Shown here one piece after another: positions 1 to 8,992 of a DNA stretch of 64,000 bases (position 1 is the stretch's first letter; each line of letters begins with the position of its first letter). The notes beneath the pieces were generated by a model. The model saw only the letters and a program-made list of their open reading frames with translations, was not told the DNA's origin and did no database searches. The DNA is from Rosistilla ulvae (GTDB lineage Bacteria > Planctomycetota > Planctomycetia > Pirellulales > Pirellulaceae): assembly GCF_007741475.1 (NCBI RefSeq), contig NZ_CP036261.1, forward strand, positions 744,001-808,000, read 5' to 3'. The position numbers and the translations under genes were made by a program.

Positions 1-1
1 G

Positions 2-1858
2 GGCAAACAGAGTCAAGATCTCTTGGATCGGCACTTGCAAATTCAAATCGCCGACCGCTGGGGCTACCACGGTGAAACCGGGGTGCTGCCGGTCGAAGAG
101 TTCATGCGAGACTACTTTCAGCATACCGGTGAAGTGCGGTATGCCGTGTCGCACTTTCGCGACACCTGCCGCAACCGATCGATCTTTGGTGCCGCAATCG
201 ATCGGGCATTTTCCAAGACTGTCGATGAAGACTTCAAAGCCGGGCCGTATCACATTTGGATCAAGCCGCGGGCGTTGGAACGCGTCGCGAACAGCGTTCC
301 CGCAGTGCTGCATCTGATGGATATCGCTAATCAACGCTGTCTGCGGATTCGACATCAATCGTGGCAAGCGATTCGAACCGCGATGCGTATCCGACAGCCG
401 GAATCGCCCACGGTGGAGACGACGCAACGTTTCTTGTCGTTGATCAGCCAGCCTGGGCGGTTGGCCGATCTACTGCGTCGCTTGAACGAATTGCGAGTGT
501 TGGAGCAGATCATTCCGGGGATGAAGCACGCCCGGCGGTTGTTGCAGTTCAACCAGTATCACAAGTTTACCGTCGACGCGCATTCGATTCGGGCCGTCGA
601 AGCGGCGACGAATCTAATCGACAACGAAGATTGGCCGGGTGATATCTATCGCGCGATCAAGGATAAGACTCGACTGCATTTGAGTCTGTTGATCCACGAT
701 CTGGGCAAAGGGTTCGACGAGGACCACAGCGAAGTGGGCAAAAGGATCGCCGAACAGACGGCCGATCTGTTGCACATGTCCGAAGACGATCGCGAGCTGT
801 TGGGGTGGATGGTTCACAAGCATTTGTTGATGGCGCACACCGCGTTTCGGCACAACCTGAACGACCCCGATATGCTGACGACGTTTGCGTCGGAAGTTGG
901 GACACCGCAGAGATTGGATCTGTTGGTGTTGCATACAATCGCCGACCTGACGGCGGTCGGGCCTGGTGTGTTGACCGATTGGAAATTGAATCTATTGCGC
1001 GAGCTTTACGACAATACCAAACGTTACTTCCGCACCGGCGAATTGCCCGACGATCCCGATATCGCGGTGTTGGAAACGAAGAACCAATTGCTGACCGCGT
1101 TGGAAAAAGCTCACGCGTCGGCCTTGAGTTTTGAATGCGTCAAAAACATGCCCCCTTCGATGTTGCGACATCACGATGCCGACGAATTGTTGGAAGAGTT
1201 GATGTTGGCCGATAAATTGAGCAGCGCCGATCGTGTTGCCGTCGTCATCCCACGCTCGATTCCCGACAGTTATGCGTTGGAATATACGGTGATCATTCGG
1301 CAGGACGATCGCCCGATCGGTACGTTTTCGCGGATCACCGGGGCGCTCTCGGGGATGGGGTTGGAGATCTTGCGAGCCGACATCGAAACCGTCGGCGATA
1401 ACCTTGCTTGGGATCGATTCCTTGTCAACGATCCCGAGGCGGTGGAAACGTCCGACGCCCGCCGCAACGCAGTCTGTAAAGCGATCGTCGATTATTTGGC
1501 CGCCGATGAAATTCCGAAACCGACTTTCCGTCGGCGTTGGAATCGTGCCGCGGTCAAGCAGGATACGGGGCTGCAGCAATTGCCGACCCGAGTGACCTTC
1601 GACAACGAAACTTCCGAACGCTCGACGATCATCTCGCTATTTGCCTACGATCGTCCAGGGCTGCTGTTCACGATCGCCAAAGCGCTCGCAAATCTCGGCG
1701 TCGTCCTGAATTTTGCGAAGATCTCGACCCATCTGGATCAGGTGGTCGACGTGTTCTATGTCACCGAACTCAATGGCGATAAGCTCGATTCGCCCCAGCG
1801 GCGACAGATTCTCCGCGAGCATTTGCTCGAATCGGTGCAGAGTTTGGGACAGCAGTAG
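2..1858 (+). CDS. glnD: [Protein-PII] uridylyltransferase/uridylyl-removing enzyme GlnD, C-terminal part (5' end outside window)
   Basis: This is the C-terminal two thirds of GlnD, the enzyme that uridylylates and de-uridylylates PII in response to glutamine and so sets cellular nitrogen status. The frame is open from base 2 with no stop, and 618 codons are present against roughly 850-900 for the family, so the N-terminal nucleotidyltransferase domain lies upstream of the window. The TTG at 23 is an internal codon, not a start. Visible are the linker helices with the FTVDAHS motif (about 566-590), the HD phosphohydrolase signature LLIHDLGKG (about 690-715) and two C-terminal ACT domains (about 1270-1560 and 1620-1850), the second containing ERSTIISLFAYDRPGLL. 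No terminator is obvious in the 239 bp downstream. The call is secure; the substrate follows from the family. Confidence 0.93.
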   Translation, partial: GKQSQDLLDRHLQIQIADRWGYHGETGVLPVEEFMRDYFQHTGEVRYAVSHFRDTCRNRSIFGAAIDRAFSKTVDEDFKAGPYHIWIKPRALERVANSVPAVLHLMDIANQRCLRIRHQSWQAIRTAMRIRQPESPTVETTQRFLSLISQPGRLADLLRRLNELRVLEQIIPGMKHARRLLQFNQYHKFTVDAHSIRAVEAATNLIDNEDWPGDIYRAIKDKTRLHLSLLIHDLGKGFDEDHSEVGKRIAEQTADLLHMSEDDRELLGWMVHKHLLMAHTAFRHNLNDPDMLTTFASEVGTPQRLDLLVLHTIADLTAVGPGVLTDWKLNLLRELYDNTKRYFRTGELPDDPDIAVLETKNQLLTALEKAHASALSFECVKNMPPSMLRHHDADELLEELMLADKLSSADRVAVVIPRSIPDSYALEYTVIIRQDDRPIGTFSRITGALSGMGLEILRADIETVGDNLAWDRFLVNDPEAVETSDARRNAVCKAIVDYLAADEIPKPTFRRRWNRAAVKQDTGLQQLPTRVTFDNETSERSTIISLFAYDRPGLLFTIAKALANLGVVLNFAKISTHLDQVVDVFYVTELNGDKLDSPQRRQILREHLLESVQSLGQQ

Positions 1859-2097
1859 CGCCCGCGTCCGAAGGGTTGTAACGTCTGGCACCGAGTTTGC
1901 GTTCTCTATCGGCGGGTGTCGTCCCGTTGGGGCACTCGCAATCGCTGTAATGCGTTTGACCCGATGTCCAATGCGATAACTCACGCGTTCCCTGCCAATC
2001 GGCGTTGTCTGCGCGGGCCAGTTACCCGATATCCATCATGGCTAGGTGTTTACGGGTAAGTTTGTTTGGCGTTTGGGATGATGTAAGGATGCTAACG

Positions 2098-2841
2098 ATG
2101 CATGCGAAGCTTCTGACGGCGGGTCTGGTTCTTTGTGCGATGCATTCGTCGGTCTGGGGGCAAATGAGTCCACAGCGGACGTACCGATTGGCTCAGACGT
2201 CCCCGGCACCTGCCCAAGCACAGTCATCTTCTCCGGCGATCCGGATCATTCAACCGGCGACAAAACAGCCTCAATCGGTGCCCCCGTCGATTCCTCAATC
2301 GATGCAGCAGCCGGTCCCGCAACCCGCGGATTTATCCGTGCTCGAGCCCTCGGCCAACGGAGGGGCAATGGCAGTCGATTTCAACCAGATTCTGTCCGAT
2401 CAGGAGGCCGTTTCCTGTGGTTGCGAGGCGTCGACATGCCCGCAAGCGTGTGTTGAATGCCAGGATGGATGCGAAACGGCATGCTGCATGGCGGCTTTTT
2501 TTGGAGCCGATCCCTGCGTGCCGGTGCCACCGAACGGTGCCGATCCGTTGACAGGCTGTTCGATCGAGAGCATCTACCGTGCGGAAGCTCATCATCGCGG
2601 CCTGTGGGCAACCTACCCAGCCGAGAAGATGAAGCAGAGTTTGGCGCTGCGACGCAGCCGCGTTCCCCCCGCTCCACCGCAATGTTTCGATGGACCAACA
2701 ATGTATCGTCCCGCCGCCCCGGCGTGTGCGGTTGAGCCGGTCTCTGCCGAAGTCTGTCCGACCCCGGGGGAGTGCTGTGCCACACCCAACAACTCAGCTG
2801 TTCAACAGGCCCAGCTGGGACGCCCTGGGGTTGCTCGCTAA
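2098..2841 (+). CDS. Cys-rich secreted protein of unknown function
   Basis: I do not recognise a named family. The ATG at 2098 is preferred because AAGGA lies about 8 bp upstream and the first ~22 residues form a signal peptide (MHAKLLTAGLVLCAMHSSVWGQ minus the last residues); ATG at 2089 is also in frame, and the open frame extends up to 2005. The mature part starts with a Pro/Gln/Ser-rich linker (about residues 25-85), followed by Cys clusters such as CGCEAS, CPQACVECQDGCETACC and a C-terminal CPTPGECC. About a dozen cysteines suggest disulfide cross-linking outside the cytoplasm, which is inference. It stands alone between glnD and a strong terminator at 2970-3015. A second, more repetitive Cys-rich secreted protein is encoded at 53339-54193. 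Confidence 0.75.
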   Translation: MHAKLLTAGLVLCAMHSSVWGQMSPQRTYRLAQTSPAPAQAQSSSPAIRIIQPATKQPQSVPPSIPQSMQQPVPQPADLSVLEPSANGGAMAVDFNQILSDQEAVSCGCEASTCPQACVECQDGCETACCMAAFFGADPCVPVPPNGADPLTGCSIESIYRAEAHHRGLWATYPAEKMKQSLALRRSRVPPAPPQCFDGPTMYRPAAPACAVEPVSAEVCPTPGECCATPNNSAVQQAQLGRPGVAR

Positions 2842-2969
2842 CAGCCGAATTAGACGAATTTCCAGCTTTCGCCCAGAATTTTCAATGCCCGCTGACCGGG
2901 TTTGCCGATACCAAAGGTACCATGGATTGGGAGGGTGGAACGAACGGTGCCATCGTTCCAGCGATTGAT

Positions 2970-3015
2970 GGGTCATGGACGGGCAGGGAGGGCCTTTCCA
3001 TGACCCTCTTTTTTT
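2970..3015 (+). terminator. Rho-independent terminator after the Cys-rich gene
   Basis: Ten-base arms GGGTCATGGA (2970-2979) and TCCATGACCC (2997-3006) enclose a 17-nt loop and are followed directly by TCTTTTTTT. A second hairpin, TGGAACGA/TCGTTCCA (2936-2960), lies just before it. The T-run is on the plus strand, so it terminates the gene ending at 2841. The remainder of the 311-bp gap up to 3153 shows no gene. Confidence 0.85.
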
Positions 3016-3152
3016 GCGCTGTGCCAAATTTTGGCCTCTATGCAGTAATTGGTCCACTTTTTGCGACATCTGGCTCTCGGTAATTCTGGCTCCTGCCCGT
3101 TTGACAGGCTTGCCATTCTTCGAGGCCCAGTAATTCGAATTTTGCTGCAAAA

Positions 3153-3701
3153 ATGGATTATTCAATCGTTGGGAATTTGTTGGTCGCGGCGCCTGCGTTG
3201 GACGGAACGCTGTTCCAGCGAAGCGTCTGTCTGCTGTTGCATCACGACCAGGAGAACATCATTGGGGTGGTGCTGAATCGCCCCCTGTTTGGCGAGGTTC
3301 AGATTGCGCAAGGTGCTTTGCTGGCACCGTCGGGGAAGCGGAGCCTTCATTTCGGAGGTCCGCATGCCGGTCCGGTTTTCGCGCTCCACAATTGCGCTGA
3401 TCTGGCGGAATTGGAAACTGCGAAGGGGCTCTACATGGCCTCCAGCCAGCAGCATATGCAGCGTCTGTTGACCGATGCGAGCCTTCCCTGCCGCTTGATC
3501 GTGGGGCATGTGCAGTGGTCGGTCAAAGATCTTCAGTCGCAGCTTTCGGCTGATCTTTGGCGTGTGATCCCCGCAACCCCCGAGGCGGTATTTGAGCCGG
3601 ACGATTTGATGTGGGCCGATCTGGCGCGAAAATCGGCAGCCCTCCATTTCGCCCATTTGGTCGGTGCAAAGCACATTCCGCCTCATCCCGCTTTGAATTA
3701 G
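3153..3701 (+). CDS. YqgE/AlgH family protein (UPF0301)
   Basis: The 182-aa product matches the YqgE/AlgH family in length and layout: N-terminal GNLLVAAPALDGTLFQRSVCLLLHH, then IIGVVLNRP, FGGP, and late GHVQWSVKDLQSQL with a W..I/P pattern. The family is widespread in Gram-negative bacteria; it is named from a proposed role in alginate regulation in Pseudomonas, and its biochemical function is unsettled. No signal peptide is seen, so the product is probably cytoplasmic. The ATG at 3153 follows an A-rich stretch without a clear Shine-Dalgarno. It is 21 bp upstream of the cold-shock gene, so the two may be co-transcribed. Confidence 0.9.
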   Translation: MDYSIVGNLLVAAPALDGTLFQRSVCLLLHHDQENIIGVVLNRPLFGEVQIAQGALLAPSGKRSLHFGGPHAGPVFALHNCADLAELETAKGLYMASSQQHMQRLLTDASLPCRLIVGHVQWSVKDLQSQLSADLWRVIPATPEAVFEPDDLMWADLARKSAALHFAHLVGAKHIPPHPALN

Positions 3702-3722
3702 AATGCGGTTTGAATCGGCGGG

Positions 3723-4124
3723 ATGTGGCCCGCCATCGACAGCTTGTCATGCGAGACCCCTGCTTTGAACATCCGATACGACGACGAATACATCCAGCGA
3801 AAGCGAGTTGGAGAAATCCGCAACATCGACCCAGTGAAGAATTTTGGGTTTATCAGCGGTGAGGATTTTCGTGGCGACGTCTTCTTTCACATGTCGGTTT
3901 GGGAGAGCGATCGCAACATGCTGCCAGAGATCGGGATGGTTGTCGAATTTGAAATCAACCAGGAGCACCTGCGGGAAAACGATTCGTTGCGTGCAACCGT
4001 TGTCCGGCAGACCAACCGCCCCTACACCAAGCAATTGGACCTTAAGGCGGACGATTCTTTGACCGTCAAGCATCACCCTAACGCTAGGAAGCGGAAGCCG
4101 GTGTGGCGTGGGAAGAAGACTTAA
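3723..4124 (+). CDS. Cold-shock domain (CspA-like OB-fold) nucleic-acid-binding protein
   Basis: A 133-aa protein with one cold-shock domain at about residues 29-98. The RNP1-like motif is KNFGFI and the RNP2-like motif is DVFFH, the two aromatic RNA/ssDNA-binding patches of the CSD fold. It is about twice the length of CspA, with a ~28-residue N-terminal extension and a basic tail ending in KRKPVWRGKKT. The start is uncertain: ATG 3723 gives the longest form, while TTG 3765 would begin at the conserved-looking NIRYDDEY. It probably acts as an RNA chaperone in the cytoplasm (inference). The stop lies only 3 bp from the end of the convergent membrane-protein gene. Confidence 0.82.
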   Translation: MWPAIDSLSCETPALNIRYDDEYIQRKRVGEIRNIDPVKNFGFISGEDFRGDVFFHMSVWESDRNMLPEIGMVVEFEINQEHLRENDSLRATVVRQTNRPYTKQLDLKADDSLTVKHHPNARKRKPVWRGKKT

Positions 4125-4127
4125 GTC

Positions 4128-4841
4128 TTAAGTTGTTGCCGTCATACGATTGCCCGATGCGGGGGTGACGTCTGCGCGTCGAGTTTGTTTGTCCCAGTAC
4201 GCCAACGCTGCGTGCGTTGGCAGATAGAACATCGCTGGCAGGCCCAGCATCAGGCAACTGAGCCACACCCAACCGGGCATCCAGGTCTGCGCCGTGTCGG
4301 CGTCGGGACCAAAGACGTAGTTCACGTTGTGCGGTTGGTTGGGGAACGCCAGGGGATCGCCCGGACCGGGCAAAACAAAGTAGGCGATCAGCATCGCCGC
4401 CCAAGCGATGATGGTCCAGCCGATCAGTGCACGGCGGTCGTATCCCAATCGCCAGACGAGATACAGCAGCAGGATCGGCAGCCAGAAGTGGAAGAACGAG
4501 AGTCCGCGGGCTATCAACGAGATCGAATCGTCGAACATGTAATCGGTCATCCCGACCACGCGAACTCCGGCAAAGGCCCCCAGGAAATCGATCTGCCACA
4601 GCAGTTGAGGGATCGTAATTCCGACGGCGGCCATCGAGGCGTAGATCGGTTTTTCGGTCCAGACCGCCAGCACTGCCAGGAATAGCGCGATGTCGCAGAA
4701 GTACAGGAAGTTGGTCGGCCCGTACTCTCGCCAATAGTAGACGGTCAGGACGGCTGTAAACGCCGTGTAGGCCAGCTTCAACGACCACGGGATCATCGTC
4801 CGACGCTGGCTCGTTTCGCCGTGGGGCGGTGTCGTGTTCAT
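4128..4841 (-). CDS. Multi-pass inner-membrane protein of unknown function
   Basis: A 237-aa hydrophobic protein with about six predicted membrane segments (examples: LAYTAFTAVLTVYYW, FLYFCDIALFLAVLAVW, FWLPILLLYLVWRLGY, ALIGWTIIAWAAMLIAYFVL, WVWLSCLMLGLPAMFYLP). Polar loops contain conserved-looking PGPGDPLAFPNQPHNVNYVFG and WMPGWVW. I do not recognise a named family; similar proteins annotated only as membrane-associated occur in planctomycetes (from memory). The ATG at 4841 is chosen over the GTG/ATG options up to 4856 because it removes a non-conserved leader. The gene is convergent with the cold-shock gene and followed by no terminator, leaving a 3-bp tail-to-tail junction. Confidence 0.8.
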   Translation of the reverse strand: MNTTPPHGETSQRRTMIPWSLKLAYTAFTAVLTVYYWREYGPTNFLYFCDIALFLAVLAVWTEKPIYASMAAVGITIPQLLWQIDFLGAFAGVRVVGMTDYMFDDSISLIARGLSFFHFWLPILLLYLVWRLGYDRRALIGWTIIAWAAMLIAYFVLPGPGDPLAFPNQPHNVNYVFGPDADTAQTWMPGWVWLSCLMLGLPAMFYLPTHAALAYWDKQTRRADVTPASGNRMTATT

Positions 4842-4959
4842 CGGGGCGCTCCGCAAAAGGTTTGGACGGGAAGACTTGGTCGCTTGAACTTTAAAAGAGA
4901 CCAGTCTTCCTGCGGCTGTGCGCCATATCGGCGAGAAACTGCACTTTTGACTCGGGCGG

Positions 4960-7641
4960 CTACTCGAGTCGCAGAGAGTCGATGTTCATCAATCCGCCCC
5001 GCTGCTTTTCGTTCTTAAAGACGATGAACAGTGCATCGCGGCCGCTGCTGGGATCGATCGCGATCTGGTTCTCTTCAAACGCGTCCCAGCTGCCGTTGAC
5101 CTCCACCAACGCGCTGCCCAACAGCGGGCCGTCGACCTTGCCGCGGCGGACTTCGATCGTCCCCCCTGCCCCGGCGCTTGTCACGCGGACGGCGATCGAC
5201 GCGATCTCATCCAGTGGAATATCGTTGAACTTTAAGAACGCATCGTGGTTGATCGCGCCGATGAACTTCTTTCCTTCGGCTTTGCCCGATCCGAGCTCGC
5301 GCGCACCGGAGACCTCGTCGGCCGATTCGGCTTGCAAGTTGCGGCTGCGCAAAACGACTTCCGCAGTCCCGATCAGTTTGGGAATTTCATCGCGCCCCAG
5401 ATCGGTGTAGGTCGCTTCGAGTCGCATCTTGCCGGGCGTCTCGATGGCGACCAATTCGTTGTTGAATCCTTGAGCGGTTGGGGCGGAGGCGTCGGCGGTC
5501 GCTGCGTAGACGTACTGAACCATCTGCAGCACTTCGGCTTCGGTGTGCTGCCCGTGTGGCAACATCCCGATCTTGCCCCACACGCCGGTCGATCCCTGGC
5601 GTACGCGAGCTACCGATTTTTCGATCTCGTGCGGCTGGTCGCGATATTTGGTGGCGATCTCGACAAAGCTGGGGCCGACCAATCGACGGTTCGCTGCATG
5701 GCAGTTCAGACAATCACTTTTGCGGATCAATGCGAGGCCTGGAGGAACGTTTGCCGCGGCACCTTCATCGGCGACGGCGCTTGCTTCGACAAACAGCCGC
5801 GTCGGGGCAAGCCCTTCGATCAAGTGCCATCCCTCTTCTTCAGCTTCATCAAAATCGCTCGTCCCATCCTCGATGTCGCGTACCTGCAATCGGTAACGAA
5901 TTGGTTTGCCGGGGCTGAAGAAGTCGCCGTTCTGCGGTTCCAAGAACTTCACTTCCGGTCGCGCGTTCCCCACGATCACCGGCAGCGACATGCTGCTGCT
6001 TGCGCCCGATGGATCGGTCACCGTCAATTCGATCGTATAGACTCCCGGTTCGGCGAAGCTGGCTTCGGCCGTCGCCGTCGTCGCGATCGGATTCCGTACC
6101 GGAGGCGTGACGCCTGAACGGACGGATGTCCATTGATAGGTCAGGCTGTCGCCATCTTTGTCGTATGAATCGGCGGCTGACAGTTTGACGATCAACGGTT
6201 CGCGGCCGACGGTGCTCTCGGCGCTGGCCACTGCCACGGGAGAACGGTTGCCGCGGACGTAATCGATTCGGACCAGCCGCGCGTCGGGATTGACGCCCCA
6301 GGTCTCGCCGTATTCGATCACGTACAACGCTCCCGCCGCGTCGAACTGCAAGTCGATCGGGCGGGCGAATTTCATCTCGGGCAGGAACGGTTCCAACCGC
6401 TCGACGTTGGAGTCTTTGTCCACATGAACGGCCATGATCCAGTGCCGCGACCATTCGAACGCAAACAACGTTCCGTCATAGGCTGCAGGAAACTTGGTGG
6501 TCGATTTCGATTGGGCGTCGTAGTGATAGACCGGCCCGGCGCAGGCGGTTCGGCCGCCCGAAGCGACTTCGGGAAACTCCGGCGACGGCGCGGCGGGGTA
6601 ATAGATCATCGCCGGCTGCGCTGGTGGAAGTTCTTTGCTGCCGGTGTTGTTGACCGATTCGTTGATCGGTTTGCGAGGGTCTTGGGCGGGGTGGATTTCA
6701 CCGCTGGCAAAATCGACCATCGGGTAGGCAAAGTTGTTGCCGATAAAGTAAGGCCAGCCGAAGTTGCCAGCCGCCTTGGCTTGATTGACTTCGTCGTAGC
6801 CGCGAGGGCCGCGATCGTTGTCGCTGCCGGCATCGGGCCCAACGTCACCCCAATACAGGTATCCCGTTTTTTGATCGACGCTGATCCGCCAAGGATTGCG
6901 GCAACCCATCACGTAGATCTCGGGATGTCCGATCGAACCGTCTTTGGGGAACAGGTTGCCGTCGGGGATCGAATAACTGCCATCGAGCTCGGGCCGAATC
7001 CGCAGCACTTTGCCGTTGTAGTTTTTCGTGTTTCCCGCAGTCCGTTGAGCGTCCCACGGTCCCCGGTCTTCGCGCTGGTCGATCGGCGCGAAGCCTTGCG
7101 AATCCTTGAAGGGATTCGTGTTGTCACCGGTGCCGATGAACAGGTTTCCGTCGGGACCAAACTCCAGCGATCCAGCGTGGTGGCAGCACTCGCGTCGCTG
7201 TTCTTTATACTTGAACATCAACTTCTCGCTCGCCAAATCGATCTGGCCATCGCGGAAATCGAACCGGCTGACATGTTGCCCCGAGAAATCGGGTGGAGAG
7301 TACTGCAGGTAGATCCAGCCGTTTTCGGCGAAGTTGGGATCCAACGCCATGCCGATCAAACCATTCTCCTGAGCGGTGGTGACCTCCAGCTTTCCGACGA
7401 CGGTTGCCTTGCTTGTTTGCGGATCGATCTGCTTGACCAGACCTGCGATTTCGATCAGGAAGATGCTCCCGTCGGGGGCGATCTCCAATTCCATCGGCTG
7501 TGTCAGTTCACTGTAGACCGTCGTTCGTTCAAACCGATCGATCTCGACCTCTTCGGCGCACAAGGCACCGGGCCAGGCGATCGCACACCAGACGGCAAGG
7601 CATCGAGGGATCCGTGTCACGGACAGATTGGGTTTTGACAT
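4960..7641 (-). CDS. Secreted PQQ-dependent glucose/sorbosone dehydrogenase-like protein with PKD, c-type cytochrome and CBM6-like domains
   Basis: An 893-aa exported protein, taking ATG 7641 (MSKPNLSVTRIPRCLAVWC..., a signal peptide ending near GALCAEE); the open frame reaches 7764 but the extra 41 residues look non-coding. Domains in order: a six-bladed GSDH-type propeller (about residues 30-440, with QPMELEIAPDGSIFLIEIAG, HHAGSLEFGPDG and YDEVNQAKAAGNFGWPYFIG), a PKD/Ig-like domain (about 455-545), a c-type cytochrome with the haem motif CLNCH near residue 642 and a distal Met in GKIGMLPHG, and a C-terminal CBM6-like beta-sandwich (about 760-893). It presumably oxidises a sugar in the periplasm and passes electrons to its own haem; the substrate cannot be read from sequence. 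It sits alone, 170 bp beyond a terminator. Confidence 0.88.
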   Translation of the reverse strand: MSKPNLSVTRIPRCLAVWCAIAWPGALCAEEVEIDRFERTTVYSELTQPMELEIAPDGSIFLIEIAGLVKQIDPQTSKATVVGKLEVTTAQENGLIGMALDPNFAENGWIYLQYSPPDFSGQHVSRFDFRDGQIDLASEKLMFKYKEQRRECCHHAGSLEFGPDGNLFIGTGDNTNPFKDSQGFAPIDQREDRGPWDAQRTAGNTKNYNGKVLRIRPELDGSYSIPDGNLFPKDGSIGHPEIYVMGCRNPWRISVDQKTGYLYWGDVGPDAGSDNDRGPRGYDEVNQAKAAGNFGWPYFIGNNFAYPMVDFASGEIHPAQDPRKPINESVNNTGSKELPPAQPAMIYYPAAPSPEFPEVASGGRTACAGPVYHYDAQSKSTTKFPAAYDGTLFAFEWSRHWIMAVHVDKDSNVERLEPFLPEMKFARPIDLQFDAAGALYVIEYGETWGVNPDARLVRIDYVRGNRSPVAVASAESTVGREPLIVKLSAADSYDKDGDSLTYQWTSVRSGVTPPVRNPIATTATAEASFAEPGVYTIELTVTDPSGASSSMSLPVIVGNARPEVKFLEPQNGDFFSPGKPIRYRLQVRDIEDGTSDFDEAEEEGWHLIEGLAPTRLFVEASAVADEGAAANVPPGLALIRKSDCLNCHAANRRLVGPSFVEIATKYRDQPHEIEKSVARVRQGSTGVWGKIGMLPHGQHTEAEVLQMVQYVYAATADASAPTAQGFNNELVAIETPGKMRLEATYTDLGRDEIPKLIGTAEVVLRSRNLQAESADEVSGARELGSGKAEGKKFIGAINHDAFLKFNDIPLDEIASIAVRVTSAGAGGTIEVRRGKVDGPLLGSALVEVNGSWDAFEENQIAIDPSSGRDALFIVFKNEKQRGGLMNIDSLRLE

Positions 7642-7810
7642 CGCGCGGGGCTCAGGAAGGCGTTGCGGAAAGGATAATGGGGATATTCTAGTCAAAGTTG
7701 GGGTGATTGCACGCGGCCGGCAGGAGGGGGCGGGAGAGGCCATTGCGAGCGGCTCAATTACCATGTTTGCCGCGATCCGGTGCTGTTTCGCAATGCAGCG
7801 GTCGAGAAAC

Positions 7811-7858
7811 GAAAAAGGGCGTCACGCCCAACACTCGATGTGTCGTTCGCGACGCCCT
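7811..7858 (-). terminator. Rho-independent terminator after DUF1559 gene copy A
   Basis: On the minus strand AGGGCGTC (7858-7851) pairs with GACGCCCT (7823-7816), followed by TTTTT (7816-7812). It lies 34 bp beyond the stop of the leftward DUF1559 gene. Confidence 0.75.
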
Positions 7859-7891
7859 GCAGACTTCAAATACGTGTCCGGACCGTGAACG

Positions 7892-8884
7892 TTAGTAGGG
7901 GCCGATCACATTGCCGTCTTGCGGCGTGTGCAGGTTCTTGTAAACGATCAGATCGATCGTTTCGGTGACGAACCGAACCGATCCATCTCCCAACGTCACC
8001 TGCATCCCGCCGGGATGGCAGCCCTTGGCGGTCCAGTCGTCTGCCCAACTGGCGGTGGTGCGTCCGAAGCCGTAGGTCAGGCTGCCGCCACCGACGTTGG
8101 TGACATCCAGTAATCGCAGGCCGGTGTGCCAGCCTTCGCTCGCGCCGATGATCCGCGGCCCGATCCAGATTCCTCCGGCCCAATTGCAGTCGGTGCCACC
8201 GCATTGGAGCGAGTCAGCGCGATCGTTTTTTGTGGTTCGTTCGGAAACAAACAGCGTGTTGCTGGTGCCATCAGTCACGTCGCGAAAGCGGCGGTCGGAG
8301 TTTTCGAAGAACATGCCGTTCTGGGTCGATTTGCCGTTGCCGTTTGCATCGCGTTGGACGGCGGAATGTCCGGCGACCGCAAGGTAGTTCGATTTGCCAA
8401 GGCTCGATTTGTCGGTGTTGATTCCCGACATCGGGTCCGATGGGCAGACGTAGGCGTCGATGATCACCGATGCCGAAGCAATCGGATCACTGGCCGAACC
8501 GTCACCGTTGGCATCCTGCCAGGAGCGTGCAAAACCGTCGGTTTCGTTGCTGATTTGATCGTGCAAAGCCGATTGCTCGATGAAGGGCAGCAAGCCGGTC
8601 GCCCAGCCAAAACCATTGTTGTTGTTGGCAGCGTCTCCAGGCGAACTGGTCTTTGGATTGCTATCGTAGCAGCCCGATGGGAAGACCTGGTACGTGTCGT
8701 GGTAGTTGTGCATCGCCAAGCCAATCTGTTTCAGATTGTTGCTGCACTGCATCCGGCGAGCTGCTTCACGGGCCGCCTGTACCGCGGGCAGCAGCAAGCC
8801 GACCAAGATGCCGATGATGGCGATCACCACCAACAGTTCTACAAGTGTGAAGCCGTCACGGCTTCGTTGAGAATTGCGTTTCAT
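7892..8884 (-). CDS. DUF1559 type IV pilin-like protein (module A)
   Basis: A 330-aa protein with the type IV pilin/pseudopilin N-terminus [19 protein letters not shown], in which prepilin peptidase would cut after Gly before Phe-Thr-Leu-Val-Glu, followed by [17 protein letters not shown] and the DUF1559 body. It ends with the family signature CHPGGMQVTLGDGSVRFV. ATG 8884 gives a short basic leader (MKRNSQRSRD); the frame continues to 8905. DUF1559 proteins are strongly expanded in planctomycetes, and their role (fibre or pseudopilus component) is not established. The lipoprotein gene 108 bp upstream is probably co-transcribed, and the pair is repeated at 10126-11760. The two DUF1559 copies are near-collinear throughout. 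Confidence 0.93.
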   Translation of the reverse strand: MKRNSQRSRDGFTLVELLVVIAIIGILVGLLLPAVQAAREAARRMQCSNNLKQIGLAMHNYHDTYQVFPSGCYDSNPKTSSPGDAANNNNGFGWATGLLPFIEQSALHDQISNETDGFARSWQDANGDGSASDPIASASVIIDAYVCPSDPMSGINTDKSSLGKSNYLAVAGHSAVQRDANGNGKSTQNGMFFENSDRRFRDVTDGTSNTLFVSERTTKNDRADSLQCGGTDCNWAGGIWIGPRIIGASEGWHTGLRLLDVTNVGGGSLTYGFGRTTASWADDWTAKGCHPGGMQVTLGDGSVRFVTETIDLIVYKNLHTPQDGNVIGPY

Positions 8885-8992
8885 CACGATTAAAGATCTC
8901 CACAAAAAGGAACACGTTAAGAATAGGAAAAGCGTGTAGGAATGCGGGCCAACTCGGTACTCACTGCTGGGTGGTCGCGCTGGCCGAAGTGG

